From: Microbacteriaceae bacterium
GTDB taxonomy: Bacteria; Actinomycetota; Actinomycetes; Actinomycetales; Microbacteriaceae
Assembly (NCBI GenBank): GCA_025463615.1
Contig: JAODAU010000132.1
Location: 1 to 16,387, forward strand
DNA: 16,387 nt
Direction: 5' to 3'
The notes beneath the pieces are model-generated. The model was not told the origin of the DNA. It was given only the letters and a program-made list of their open reading frames with translations, and ran no database searches. Below are positions 1-7,093 of this stretch, in pieces; position 1 is the stretch's first letter, and every line of letters starts with the position of its first letter. The position numbers and the translations under genes were made by a program.

Positions 1-744
1 ATCTCTCCGACCGGCCTGCCGCCGGCGAACCCATACGCGCTGTGGGCGGCGCCGAGCCTCGACGGGGCGTACCTCGGCACGGCCGTGCGCGGCGAGGGTC
101 GCTTCCAGCTTGCTGTGATGACCACCTCGCCGTGGGACGACGCCGAGGACATCGTGATCGAGCCGGGCATCCGCGCCGTCCTCGACCAGGCCGTCACCGC
201 GCTCGGCGAGCTCGGGCACGGCATGGAGGAGGTGACGCTGGAGCCGGGCGACTACGCCCGTCACTTCACCACGGTCTGGAAGGCGAGCGCGGCCGGGATC
301 GGTGCGCATACCGAGGCCGAGCTCGCGCTGCTCGAGCCGCTCACTCGCTGGCTCGTCGCGCAGGGGCGGGCGCTCGGCGCGGAGCAGCTGCTGGAGGCGC
401 TGGCCGGGCTCACGGCGTTCGAGCGGCGCGTCATCCGCCGGTTCGCGCCCTACGACGCCGTGCTCACGCCGACGCTGGCGCAGTCGTCGCGGCCCATCGG
501 CTGGTACTCGACCGACGACCCCGAGCTCAACTTCGCCCAGCAGGTGCGGTACGCGCCGTTCACGTCGTTCGCCAACGTCTCCGGGCTGCCGGCGATCACG
601 CTGCCGTTCGGCACGGACGACGACGGGATGCCGGTGGGCGTGCAGCTCGTCGGGCGCCCGGGCGGCGAGGCGGCCCTGTTCGCCATCGGCGCGCAGCTCG
701 AGCGCCGCCGGCTCTGGCAGCGGCGCCACCCCCCGCAGTGGTAA
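1..744 (+). CDS. Amidase (amidase signature family), C-terminal part, 5' end outside the window
   Basis: The frame is open from the first base, so 247 C-terminal residues are visible and the start lies upstream. The best-conserved stretch is FTSFANVSGLPAITLP (about visible residues 187-202), followed by GMPVGVQLVGRPGGEAALF. This is the typical C-terminal core of amidase-signature enzymes, which hydrolyse or transfer amide groups with a Ser-cisSer-Lys triad. That triad lies in the N-terminal half and is not visible, so neither activity nor substrate can be judged. The segment RPIGWYSTDDPELNFAQQVRYAPF before the core differs from GatA, so a general amidase is more likely than the Glu-tRNA(Gln) amidotransferase subunit. 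It ends with TAA and is followed by a hairpin that may terminate it. Family assignment is secure; the specific function is not. Confidence 0.9.
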   Translation: MSPTGLPPANPYALWAAPSLDGAYLGTAVRGEGRFQLAVMTTSPWDDAEDIVIEPGIRAVLDQAVTALGELGHGMEEVTLEPGDYARHFTTVWKASAAGIGAHTEAELALLEPLTRWLVAQGRALGAEQLLEALAGLTAFERRVIRRFAPYDAVLTPTLAQSSRPIGWYSTDDPELNFAQQVRYAPFTSFANVSGLPAITLPFGTDDDGMPVGVQLVGRPGGEAALFAIGAQLERRRLWQRRHPPQW

Positions 745-754
745 TGACCGGTCG

Positions 755-789
755 CTGAGGTTCTCGAAGCGGCCCTTCGATAACCTCAG
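755..789 (+). terminator. Imperfect 15-bp hairpin between amidase and SIP gene
   Basis: Arms CTGAGGTT (755-762) and AACCTCAG (782-789) pair perfectly. Inside them TCGAAG (764-769) pairs with CTTCGA (775-780), separated by one C/T mismatch and closed by the loop CGGCC. The structure starts 10 nt after the amidase stop and has no T tract, as is common for actinobacterial terminators. It may also be a copy of a dispersed intergenic palindrome. Confidence 0.6.
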
Positions 790-814
790 GGATCGGGAAA
801 CTCGAAGTATTTAC

Positions 815-833
815 TTAGGTAAGGCATGCCATA
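815..833 (+). promoter_or_regulatory. Iron box (DtxR/IdeR-type operator)
   Basis: TTAGGTAAGGCATGCCATA matches the DtxR/IdeR consensus TTAGGTTAGGCTAACCTAA at 13 of 19 positions, including the whole left half TTAGGT.AGGC. It overlaps the proposed -10 hexamer of the downstream SIP-domain gene, so the Fe(II)-loaded repressor would block transcription when iron is plentiful. The iron-related identity of the gene it controls supports the call. Confidence 0.7.
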
Positions 834-835
834 CT
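830..835 (+). promoter_or_regulatory. -10 hexamer of a leaderless promoter (SIP gene)
   Basis: CATACT lies exactly 6 nt before the GTG at 842, placing transcription initiation on the start codon. It is preceded by TG at the extended -10 position (TGC-CATACT). The only purine-rich sequence before the GTG (GGAG) sits one base from it, too close for a Shine-Dalgarno site. No clear -35 was seen. Confidence 0.5.
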
Positions 836-841
836 TGGAGC

Positions 842-1198
842 GTGCAGACCTCCGACTCCCTCACCTCAGCGATCAGCTGGAACCCGGGACCCCAGGATCG
901 CCTGCTCATCGCCGGGGACGAGTCGTCGATCCCCGCCATCCGCACGCTCCTCGCCACGCTCGACCAGAAGGCGCGCGGGCAGGTCTTCGTCGAGGTCGCC
1001 TCCGAGGCGGACATCGATCCGCTCGCCGGCCCCGGCCGCGTGACGGTCTGCTGGCTGGTCCGCGAGCGCGGGCAGTCGCTTCGCCGCTCGATGGATGCCT
1101 GGCTCAGCGAGATGCTCCCCGTCGAGTTCGACCGCGAGCACAGCATCTACGCGTGGATCGCCTCCGAGGGCTCGGCGCGCCTGCTCAGCTCCAACTGA
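842..1198 (+). CDS. Stand-alone SIP-domain protein (siderophore-interacting protein C-terminal domain)
   Basis: A 118-residue protein starting at GTG. The segment LLIAGDESSIPAIRTLLATL (about residues 21-40), then QVFVEVASEADIDPL, VTVCWLVR and a C-terminal region with IYAWIASEG, follow the NAD(P)H-binding SIP domain of siderophore-interacting ferric reductases. Full-length family members have about 250 residues or more, with an N-terminal FAD-binding barrel. That domain is absent here and the upstream sequence does not encode it, so this is a one-domain version rather than an obvious truncation. The iron box and leaderless promoter just upstream support a role in iron acquisition or release of iron from siderophores, probably with a separate partner. 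GTG 842 is chosen from the promoter geometry; no upstream in-frame start fits the domain. Convergent with the SDR genes, 21 nt apart. Confidence 0.85.
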   Translation: MQTSDSLTSAISWNPGPQDRLLIAGDESSIPAIRTLLATLDQKARGQVFVEVASEADIDPLAGPGRVTVCWLVRERGQSLRRSMDAWLSEMLPVEFDREHSIYAWIASEGSARLLSSN

Positions 1199-1219
1199 CG
1201 CACCGCCCAGCCTGACTGC

Positions 1220-2032
1220 TCAACTGAGCCCGAGCAGGTCCTCGGTCGTCGTCCACAGCGTTGCGGCGAGCACGAGGTCGTGCGCGGCCGGGTTCTCGCG
1301 GCCGTTAGGCTTCATCCGCGCGAAGTACGTGCCGCTCGGCGCGCTGAGCTCGCCGGTCGCCAGCGCCACCAGGGGCGCCGCGCCCTGCTCGTTGCTCAGC
1401 CCGAGGTGCCGCCGGCTGATCCACTGGGCGAAGCGCATGATGGCCACCTCGTCACCGAACCCGCTGGCCACGTACCCGGGGTGGAACGCGTACGCCGTGA
1501 TCTCCGGATGCCGCCGCGCGAGCTCGTGCACGAACAGGTTGGTCTCGAGCTTGGTCGCGGCATACTGCGGCCACCCGCCCAGCCAGGACGCGTGCTCGCG
1601 CCCGAGGTCGTCGAGGTCGACGTGGCCCGACGTGTTGGAGTTGCTCGAGGTGGCGATCATCGTGCCCGCGCTTTCGGCCATCCGGGGGAGCAGCAGGCGG
1701 GTGAGCAGCACGGGCGCGAGGTAGTTGGCCTGCAGGGTGAGCTCGAAGCCGTCCGCGGTGACCCGACGCGTCTGCACGAGGCCGCCCGCGTTGTTCGCGA
1801 GCACGTCGATGGTCGGGTAGCGCTCCAGCAGCGCCGCCGCGAGGTCGCGCACCTGGTCGAGCTCGCCGAAGTCGGCGACGAACGCCGTGCCACCGGTCTC
1901 CTCGGCAACGGCTGCGGTTCGTTCGGCGTTCCGCCCCACTACCGCGAGCTCGGCTCCAGTCGCCGCCAGGGCCACGGCGGCCGCCCTCCCCACACCGGAG
2001 CTCGCCCCGGTGATCACGACCGTGCGCGTCAC
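1220..2032 (-). CDS. Short-chain dehydrogenase/reductase (second gene of tandem pair)
   Basis: A 270-residue classical-type SDR of the retinol-dehydrogenase/WW-oxidoreductase-like group. Visible motifs are the nucleotide-binding TGASSGVG (8-15), NNAGG (80-84), a serine-rich strand ATSSNSN (127-133) likely containing the catalytic Ser, and the catalytic Y157-AAT-K161. RN after the second strand (residues 34-35) suggests NADP(H) preference. The substrate is unknown. The GTG start at 2032 overlaps the TGA stop of the upstream SDR gene (GTGA, 4 nt), so translation is probably coupled. The two proteins are strongly similar over their N-terminal halves (long shared runs such as ETGGTAFVADF and IDVLANNAGGLV), indicating tandem duplication. 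An in-frame run extends upstream through the neighbour's coding region but reads as non-protein-like Arg/Ala-rich sequence, so the later GTG is used. Confidence 0.92.
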   Translation of the reverse strand: MTRTVVITGASSGVGRAAAVALAATGAELAVVGRNAERTAAVAEETGGTAFVADFGELDQVRDLAAALLERYPTIDVLANNAGGLVQTRRVTADGFELTLQANYLAPVLLTRLLLPRMAESAGTMIATSSNSNTSGHVDLDDLGREHASWLGGWPQYAATKLETNLFVHELARRHPEITAYAFHPGYVASGFGDEVAIMRFAQWISRRHLGLSNEQGAAPLVALATGELSAPSGTYFARMKPNGRENPAAHDLVLAATLWTTTEDLLGLS

Positions 2033-2868
2033 GACGCGAGCCCCACCCGCTCGGCGCTGAGCTCCCAGAGGGTGGATGCCGCGGTGCTGTCGTTCGCGAT
2101 GCGGCGCGTGAGCCCGCCCGGCTTCAGCCCGTCGAAGTACGTGCCGCTCGGCACCCCGAGGTCGGAGACGGAGGCGAGATGGATGAGCGGGGCGGCACCC
2201 TGCGCGGGCGTGCGCCCGAGGCGTCCGCCGCTCACCGCGTTGCCGAACCGCACGAGCGCGGAGCCGCTGCCGAACGACGTCGATACATACCCCGGATGGA
2301 ATGAATAGGCGGTCATCGTTGGCTCGCGCCGCGCGAGCTCCCTGATGAACATGATCGTCTCGAGTTTGCTCGTGCCGTACGCACCCCAACCCGCGGCGTA
2401 GGTGCGGTGCGACCAGTCGAGGTCGTCGAGGTCGAGGCGGCCGAGCAGGTTCGCGGCGCTGGCTGTGGAGATCACGCGCCCGCGGCTCCTGCGCAGCCGG
2501 TCGAGCAAAAGGTTCGTGAGCAGGAGGGGCGCGAGGTGGTTGTGCTGGAACGTGCGCTCGTAGCCGTCCTTCGAGATGCCGCGCTTCGAGACGAGGCCAC
2601 CGGCGTTGTTGGCGAGCACGTCGATCGAGGAGTACTTCTTCAGCAGCTCCGCCGCCAGGCGCTGCACGTCGTCGAGGCTGTCGAAGTCGGCGACGAACGC
2701 GGTGCCGCCCGTCTCGGCGGCGACGGCCTTCGTGCGCTCGGGATTGCGCCCGACGATCGCCACCCGGGCGCCGTTGCCGGCGAGGTCGATCGCCGCTGCA
2801 CGCCCGAGGCCGGAGCTCGCGCCCGTGATGACGACGGTCAATCCATCGAGGGCTCGGGTCACAGGCAT
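2029..2868 (-). CDS. Short-chain dehydrogenase/reductase (first gene of tandem pair)
   Basis: A 279-residue SDR. Motifs: TGASSGLG (15-22), NNAGG (87-91), the strand RVISTASAAN (131-140) with the likely catalytic Ser, and Y164-GTS-K168. The structural Asn is in QHNHLAP (around 110). The similarity to retinol-dehydrogenase-like and LPOR-like SDRs is clear, but the substrate cannot be inferred. It is the promoter-proximal member of a two-gene unit and shares a 4-nt GTGA overlap with its paralogue. The ATG at 2868 is preceded 6 nt upstream by TACAAA, a weak -10, and no Shine-Dalgarno sequence is visible, so it may be leaderless. It is divergent from the glycosyltransferase, with only 32 bp between start codons. 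Confidence 0.93.
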   Translation of the reverse strand: MPVTRALDGLTVVITGASSGLGRAAAIDLAGNGARVAIVGRNPERTKAVAAETGGTAFVADFDSLDDVQRLAAELLKKYSSIDVLANNAGGLVSKRGISKDGYERTFQHNHLAPLLLTNLLLDRLRRSRGRVISTASAANLLGRLDLDDLDWSHRTYAAGWGAYGTSKLETIMFIRELARREPTMTAYSFHPGYVSTSFGSGSALVRFGNAVSGGRLGRTPAQGAAPLIHLASVSDLGVPSGTYFDGLKPGGLTRRIANDSTAASTLWELSAERVGLAS

Positions 2869-2874
2869 GTCTCG

Positions 2875-2880
2875 TTTGTA
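2875..2880 (-). promoter_or_regulatory. Possible -10 hexamer for the SDR pair
   Basis: On the minus strand TACAAA is followed by 6 nt and then the ATG at 2868. It matches TATAAT at four of six positions. Position and spacing resemble the other leaderless starts in this window, but the hexamer is weak. Confidence 0.35.
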
Positions 2881-2888
2881 TCACCGAT

Positions 2889-2894
2889 TAGTGT
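2889..2894 (+). promoter_or_regulatory. -10 hexamer of a leaderless promoter (glycosyltransferase)
   Basis: TAGTGT fits the actinobacterial TANNNT pattern and lies exactly 6 nt before the ATG at 2901. The AAGG directly abutting the ATG has no room to serve as a Shine-Dalgarno site. No convincing -35 was found. Confidence 0.45.
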
Positions 2895-2900
2895 CGAAGG

Positions 2901-4142
2901 ATGGTCGCCGGACTGAGGGTCGCGATGGTGTCGATGCACACCTCGCCCGTCGCCCTGCCCGGCACCGGCGACTCCGGCGGCATGAACATCGCGATTCTCG
3001 AGACGGCGGTGCAGCTCGCCCGCCGCGGCGCGGTCGTGGACCTCGTGACTCGGGCGGTCGGGGAGCCCGGCAGCCGCGAGCTGGCGGAGGGCGTGACGCT
3101 GCACGAGCTGGCCGCCGGGCCGCGGGGGCCGATCCCCAAGGAGGGGCTCGCGGAGGTCGTCGACGAGTTCGGCGAGGCCGTGGCGGCGCTCACCGGGCGG
3201 CTGCAGCCGCGGTACGACCTCATCCACGCGCACTACTGGCTGAGCGGGCTGGCGACGCTGCCGGTGGCGCTGGAGCTGGGGCTGCCGCTCGTGCAGAGCT
3301 TCCACACGGTCGCGGCGATGAAGAACGCCGACGCCGACCTGCGGCCGGAGCCGGAGCGGCGGGTGCGCACCGAGATGTTCCTGGCCGGCCAGGCGAGCGC
3401 GATCATCGCCGGCTCCGCCGCTGAGGCGACCGCGCTCATCGATCTCGTGCGCGCTCCGGCCGACAGAGTGTGGGTGATCCCGCCCGGCGTGGACATCGAC
3501 GTGTTCCGGCCGGATGCCGATGTGCGCGGCATCCGCGAGGCGCTGGGCGTCGCATCCGATCGCCCGCTGCTCAGCGTCGTGGGGCGGGTGCAGCCGCTGA
3601 AGGACCAGCTGCTGGCCGTGCGCACGCTCGCTGAGCTGCACGCGCGGCGCGGCTGGGCGCCGGTGCTCGTGGTCGCCGGCGACGCCACACCGGGCTCCGA
3701 GGACTACGCCGCGTCGCTGCGGCACGCGGCCGCCGAGCTCGGGGTCGCGGATTCGGTGGTGTTCGCCGGGGCGCTGGGGCGGGCGGAGCTCGCGGGGCTG
3801 CTGGCGGCATCCTCGGTCACGCTGGTCACCTCGCGGTCGGAGACCTTCGGCCTGGTCGCACTGGAGTCGGCGGCGAGCGGCACGCCCGTCGTCGCGTTCC
3901 GCGGGACGGGGCTCGTGGAATCCGCGCCCGACGGCGTCGCCGGCGTGCTGCTCGACACCCGCGACCCGCGCGAGTGGGCGCGCGCCGTCTCCGACCTGCT
4001 CGACGACCCGGAACGGCTCGCGCGGCTCGGGCGCACGGCGCGGGACCACGCCTCCGGGCTCACCTGGGCCGCGAGTGCCACCGCCCTGCTCGGCGTCTAC
4101 GGCAGCCTGGTGCGGCCGGGTCAGTCGGCCGGGCGCCCGTAG
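2901..4142 (+). CDS. GT4-family glycosyltransferase, MshA-like
   Basis: A 413-residue GT-B retaining glycosyltransferase. The N-terminal domain begins RVAMVSMHTSP and has the glycine-rich loop GTGDSGGMN (21-29) and HAHYWLSG (109-116), close to MshA (D-inositol-3-phosphate glycosyltransferase, which makes the first mycothiol intermediate from UDP-GlcNAc) and to sucrose-phosphate-synthase-like enzymes. The C-terminal domain carries VGRVQPLKD (227-235, donor phosphate-binding Arg and Lys) and the E-x7-E motif in SETFGLVALESAASGTPVV (E314, E322). Length suits the family. It could be mshA itself or a paralogue; other mycothiol genes are not in the window, so no symbol is given. The ATG is placed 6 nt after a TANNNT hexamer. 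Its last 22 nt overlap the convergent disulfide reductase gene. Confidence 0.88.
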   Translation: MVAGLRVAMVSMHTSPVALPGTGDSGGMNIAILETAVQLARRGAVVDLVTRAVGEPGSRELAEGVTLHELAAGPRGPIPKEGLAEVVDEFGEAVAALTGRLQPRYDLIHAHYWLSGLATLPVALELGLPLVQSFHTVAAMKNADADLRPEPERRVRTEMFLAGQASAIIAGSAAEATALIDLVRAPADRVWVIPPGVDIDVFRPDADVRGIREALGVASDRPLLSVVGRVQPLKDQLLAVRTLAELHARRGWAPVLVVAGDATPGSEDYAASLRHAAAELGVADSVVFAGALGRAELAGLLAASSVTLVTSRSETFGLVALESAASGTPVVAFRGTGLVESAPDGVAGVLLDTRDPREWARAVSDLLDDPERLARLGRTARDHASGLTWAASATALLGVYGSLVRPGQSAGRP

Positions 4143-5530
4143 GTCTCGAGCAGCCGCAGCCAGATCTCGTTCATCGTCGGGTAGGCGGGCACCGCGTGCC
4201 AGAGGCGGTCCAGCGGCACCTCGCCCACGATGGCGGTCGTCGCCGCGTGGATGAGCTCCGAGACGTCCTGGCCCACGAACGTGACGCCCAGGATGACGCC
4301 GCGCTTCTCGTCCACGACCATGCGGGCCTGCCCGTCGTAGCCGTCGGCCTGCAGCGCCGCCCCGGCGACCCAGCCGATGTTGTAGTCGACCACGCGGATG
4401 TCGTACCCGGCCTTCTCCGCGGCCGCGGCGGTGAGGCCGGCAGACGCCACCTCGGGGTCGCTGAACGTCACCTGCGGCACGGCCTCGTGGTCGGCGGTCG
4501 CGACGTGCTTGCCCCAGCGGTTGTCGTGCACGCGGTGGCCGAGGGCCCGCGCCGCGATCACGTCACCGGCCGCGCGGGCCTGGTACTTGCCCTGGTGGGT
4601 GAGCAGGGCGCGGTGGTTGACGTCGCCGCAGGCGTAGAGCCAGTCCACGCCTTTTACCCGCATCGTGTCGTCGACGTCGAGCCAGTCGCCGGGGGTGAGG
4701 CCCACGACATCCAGCCCGATGTCCATGGTGCGCGGCACGCGGCCGATCGCCACGAGCACCTCGTCGGCCTGCACCGAACGGCCGTCCTCGAGCTCGATGG
4801 TCACCCCGTCGTCGTCGCGCGAGACCGACTTTGCGTTCGCACCCTGCAACACGGTCGCCCCGAGCTTCTCGAGCGAGGCCTGCACCATCTCGCCGGCGAA
4901 CGGCTCCAGGTTCGTGAGCAGCGGACCGCGGGAGAGCACGGTGACCTCGGTGCCGAAGGTGGCGTACGCGGTGGCCATCTCCACGCCGACGACCCCGCCG
5001 CCGATGATCGCGAGCCGCTTCGGCGCGACCTCGGCGCTCGTCGCGTCGCGGCTGGTCCACGGCTTCGCGTCGGCAAGGCCGGGCACGTCGGGGAGCAGCG
5101 GGTCGGACCCGACGCTCAGCGCCACCGCGAACCGTGCGGTGTACACCGTGCCGTCGACGGTCACCTCGCGCTCGCCGGTGAGCCGGGCATGGCCGCGAAC
5201 GAGGTCGATGCCCGCACCCTTGACCCACTCGACCTGGCTCTCGTCGTCCCAGTTGTGGGTGAAGCCGTCGCGACGCTTGAACGTGGCGGCGACGTCGATG
5301 TCGCCTGTGGCGGCCTCGCGCGCCCCGCCGACCGCCTTCGCAGCCCGCAGGGCGATGCCGCTGCGCAGGAGCGCCTTGGACGGCATGCAGGCCCAGTATG
5401 AGCACTCGCCGCCGACCAGCTCGCTCTCGATGAGCAGGGCGGTCAGGCCCCCCTGCACGGCGCGATCCGCGATGTTCTCCCCGACCGCGCCGGCGCCGAT
5501 GACGATCAGGTCGTACTCGTGAGTGCTCAT
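4121..5530 (-). CDS. FAD-dependent pyridine nucleotide-disulfide oxidoreductase (LPD/MerA-like)
   Basis: A 469-residue class I flavoprotein disulfide reductase. Domains in order: FAD-binding GAGAVGE (12-18); redox-active pair C43-SYWA-C48 in the motif [16 protein letters not shown](P)-binding GGGVVGVE (177-184); second FAD contact YACGDV (299-304); C-terminal dimerization domain from about 350. In dihydrolipoamide dehydrogenase and glutathione reductase the C-terminal motif is HPTxxE, with the catalytic His activating the interchange thiol. Here it reads Y450-PTMN-E455, so the His is Tyr. This argues against lipoamide dehydrogenase activity and for a MerA-like or quinone-reducing flavoprotein such as mycobacterial LpdA; the electron acceptor is unknown. 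It starts at ATG 5530 under its own probable leaderless promoter and ends within the glycosyltransferase gene on the other strand. Confidence 0.92.
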   Translation of the reverse strand: MSTHEYDLIVIGAGAVGENIADRAVQGGLTALLIESELVGGECSYWACMPSKALLRSGIALRAAKAVGGAREAATGDIDVAATFKRRDGFTHNWDDESQVEWVKGAGIDLVRGHARLTGEREVTVDGTVYTARFAVALSVGSDPLLPDVPGLADAKPWTSRDATSAEVAPKRLAIIGGGVVGVEMATAYATFGTEVTVLSRGPLLTNLEPFAGEMVQASLEKLGATVLQGANAKSVSRDDDGVTIELEDGRSVQADEVLVAIGRVPRTMDIGLDVVGLTPGDWLDVDDTMRVKGVDWLYACGDVNHRALLTHQGKYQARAAGDVIAARALGHRVHDNRWGKHVATADHEAVPQVTFSDPEVASAGLTAAAAEKAGYDIRVVDYNIGWVAGAALQADGYDGQARMVVDEKRGVILGVTFVGQDVSELIHAATTAIVGEVPLDRLWHAVPAYPTMNEIWLRLLETYGRPAD

Positions 5531-5536
5531 GCCTTC

Positions 5537-5564
5537 AGGCTACTTGCGAGCCGGGCTCGGGCAA
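5537..5564 (-). promoter_or_regulatory. Leaderless promoter of the disulfide reductase gene
   Basis: On the minus strand TTGCCC (5559-5564) and TAGCCT (5537-5542) are separated by 16 nt, and TAGCCT is followed by exactly 6 nt and the ATG at 5530. The AAGG before the ATG is one base away and cannot act as a normal ribosome binding site. This gene therefore need not depend on read-through from hipBA. Confidence 0.5.
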
Positions 5565-5593
5565 GGGGCTGGGGTCGATGAATCGGCGGTTGC

Positions 5594-6805
5594 TCAGGTG
5601 CGCAGCCGCGCGAGTCGATCGGAGATCGCGCTCTCCAGGCGTGCGGTCGCGCGGGCGTCGAGCCCTATGTCGCCCAGCGACGGGAGCAGCGAACCGACGC
5701 CCGATACGACGTCGTCCAGGATGCGGGTGATCACGCGCGGTCGCAGTCCGTAGAATTCCGCGAACCCCCGGAACATGCTTCCGGTGATCTTCATGTCGCG
5801 ACCCTCGAACTGCAACGCCATGCGATCGTCTCCGTAGGGCAGCGTTGTGAGCAGGTCGTAGGCGGGGGTGACGGACCAGACGCCATCCGGTTCGTTGAAG
5901 ACGCTCACGTTCTTGGCGTGAAGGTCGCCGTTTCCGATCGCGTAGCTGAAGACGAACTGTCGCAGGAGGCGGGCCGCCGAGAGGGCGGTCGTTGTCGTCA
6001 CTGCGCAGACGACGTCGAACACCTCGCGCGTGGACATCCGATACTTCGCCACGGGCCATCGGCCCGCGAGCTGGGTGGCGTCTTCCTGTGCGATCCTTCG
6101 GAGGGCACCGCCTTTCACCGGCACGCGGTCGAACCGCTCGACCGCCAGTCCGGCGTTTCCCTCGCGGTCGCGGATGACCTGGAACGGGGGCACGGTCAAG
6201 CCGCACACCCGCGCCGCGTCGAGGAAGAACGCCTCGTTCTCGACGAGGCGTGGGTAGGCGACCGGATTGAGTTTGAGGATGGATGCCGCACCGGCGATCC
6301 GGGTCGGGATTGAGATCATCGAGTCGCTGAGTTTGTCCTGAACGCCGGGGATCGACGCATCTCGATTCCCCGCACCCCTGCCGATCGCATCGTCGAAGAC
6401 CTCGGAGAACAGCACGGTCGCTGGATCGAGGACCTCGGGTGCGGCGCCGGGCGTCGACGGGTCCGCACCGGCGGGCAGCACTCGCACGTCGCCGACGCAG
6501 TCCGACCCCACGGCGATGAGCTGTGACAACTCGTCGTCGCGGGACGCCTTGAGATCGTCCTGCAGGGAGCTGAGCCGTCGACCTTCCGGGAGCAATCCCG
6601 CGAAGAACGGCGGGACGGCGCCGCCTGCCGCGCGATAGGGCTCCGCCCTCAGCGGCAGTGTCGTCGCCACGGGGCGCAGGCTTGTGGTCAGGAACCCCGG
6701 ATCATACGAGAACCGAACGGCATCCCCCATCCGGTCGAGGAATCCCGCGAGTACGTCGCCCTGGTAGACGTCTGCCTCACGGACTGCCTCAGCGTGTTCG
6801 GCCAC
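5594..6805 (-). CDS. hipA: HipA-type Ser/Thr kinase toxin
   Basis: A 403-residue HipA-family protein, slightly shorter than the 440-residue E. coli protein. The N-terminal domain includes FFAGLLPEG (67-75). The kinase part shows SIPGVQDK (151-158), aligning with the E. coli loop holding autophosphorylated Ser150, so Ser151 is its likely equivalent; ILK (176-178); RFDR (224-227); EDATQL (241-246); the catalytic loop GNGDLHAKN (291-299, Asp294, Asn299); and the metal-binding PAYDLL (314-319, Asp317). All key residues are present, so an active kinase is expected; E. coli HipA phosphorylates glutamyl-tRNA synthetase, but the target here is unknown. It starts at GTG 6805 after GGGAGG with a 7-nt spacer, overlapping the antitoxin gene by 17 nt. 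Codon choice looks less strictly GC-ending than in the neighbours. Confidence 0.93.
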   Translation of the reverse strand: MAEHAEAVREADVYQGDVLAGFLDRMGDAVRFSYDPGFLTTSLRPVATTLPLRAEPYRAAGGAVPPFFAGLLPEGRRLSSLQDDLKASRDDELSQLIAVGSDCVGDVRVLPAGADPSTPGAAPEVLDPATVLFSEVFDDAIGRGAGNRDASIPGVQDKLSDSMISIPTRIAGAASILKLNPVAYPRLVENEAFFLDAARVCGLTVPPFQVIRDREGNAGLAVERFDRVPVKGGALRRIAQEDATQLAGRWPVAKYRMSTREVFDVVCAVTTTTALSAARLLRQFVFSYAIGNGDLHAKNVSVFNEPDGVWSVTPAYDLLTTLPYGDDRMALQFEGRDMKITGSMFRGFAEFYGLRPRVITRILDDVVSGVGSLLPSLGDIGLDARATARLESAISDRLARLRT

Positions 6806-7022
6806 GCGCGGCCCTCCCGATCGGTGCGACCTCGAGTTCGAGCCCGAGCGTAGCGGTCACCGCGATCAGGTTCGTCAAGCTCGCTCCGCGAGGACCCCGC
6901 GCAGATTCGATCTCGCTGAGGGTCCTGCGATCGATCCCCGAGAGCTCTGCCACTTCCTGCTGTGTGAGTTTGAGCAGGTGCCTGCGTCCGGCGATCGCTG
7001 CCCCGATTTGTGCCGCATCCAT
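6789..7022 (-). CDS. hipB: HipB-type XRE-family antitoxin/repressor
   Basis: A 77-residue protein with one XRE helix-turn-helix, LTQQEVAELSGIDRRTLSEIE (about 19-39), and a short basic tail ending GRAARGRTR. Small HTH proteins directly upstream of hipA are the cognate antitoxins: they bind HipA and repress the operon. The ATG at 7022 is chosen because GGAG (7028-7031) lies 5 nt upstream and the HTH follows at the usual distance; the frame remains open far upstream, but that reading is antisense to other genes or noncoding. Its 3' end overlaps hipA by 17 nt, consistent with coupling. A TACAAT hexamer and a perfect palindrome upstream are candidates for promoter and operator. Confidence 0.92.
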   Translation of the reverse strand: MDAAQIGAAIAGRRHLLKLTQQEVAELSGIDRRTLSEIESARGPRGASLTNLIAVTATLGLELEVAPIGRAARGRTR

Positions 7023-7074
7023 GGTCACTCCGAAAATGTACGTTAAAGGCCGCAAATTCGGGCCGAATGCATCG

Positions 7075-7080
7075 ATTGTA
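7075..7080 (-). promoter_or_regulatory. -10 hexamer of the hipBA promoter
   Basis: TACAAT on the minus strand differs from TATAAT at one position. Transcription would start near 7068, giving a leader of about 46 nt with a proper Shine-Dalgarno site, unlike the leaderless neighbours. The matching -35 position falls in the arm of the adjacent palindrome and is not TTGACA-like. Confidence 0.4.
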
Positions 7081-7093
7081 GTCGAAACCATGA

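Noticed and set aside
302..841. Upstream extension of the SIP-domain protein in the same frame
   Set aside because: The extension is Arg/Ser-rich antiphase reading of the amidase gene and would cross the hairpin, iron box and promoter.
4121..4142. Frameshift or assembly error at the overlapping stops
   Set aside because: Both proteins end at sensible positions for their families and both frames are clean, so the overlap is taken as real.
3974..5401. 475-codon plus-strand frame opposite the disulfide reductase
   Set aside because: His/Arg/Val-rich composition with no recognisable domain; the minus-strand frame carries every flavoprotein motif.
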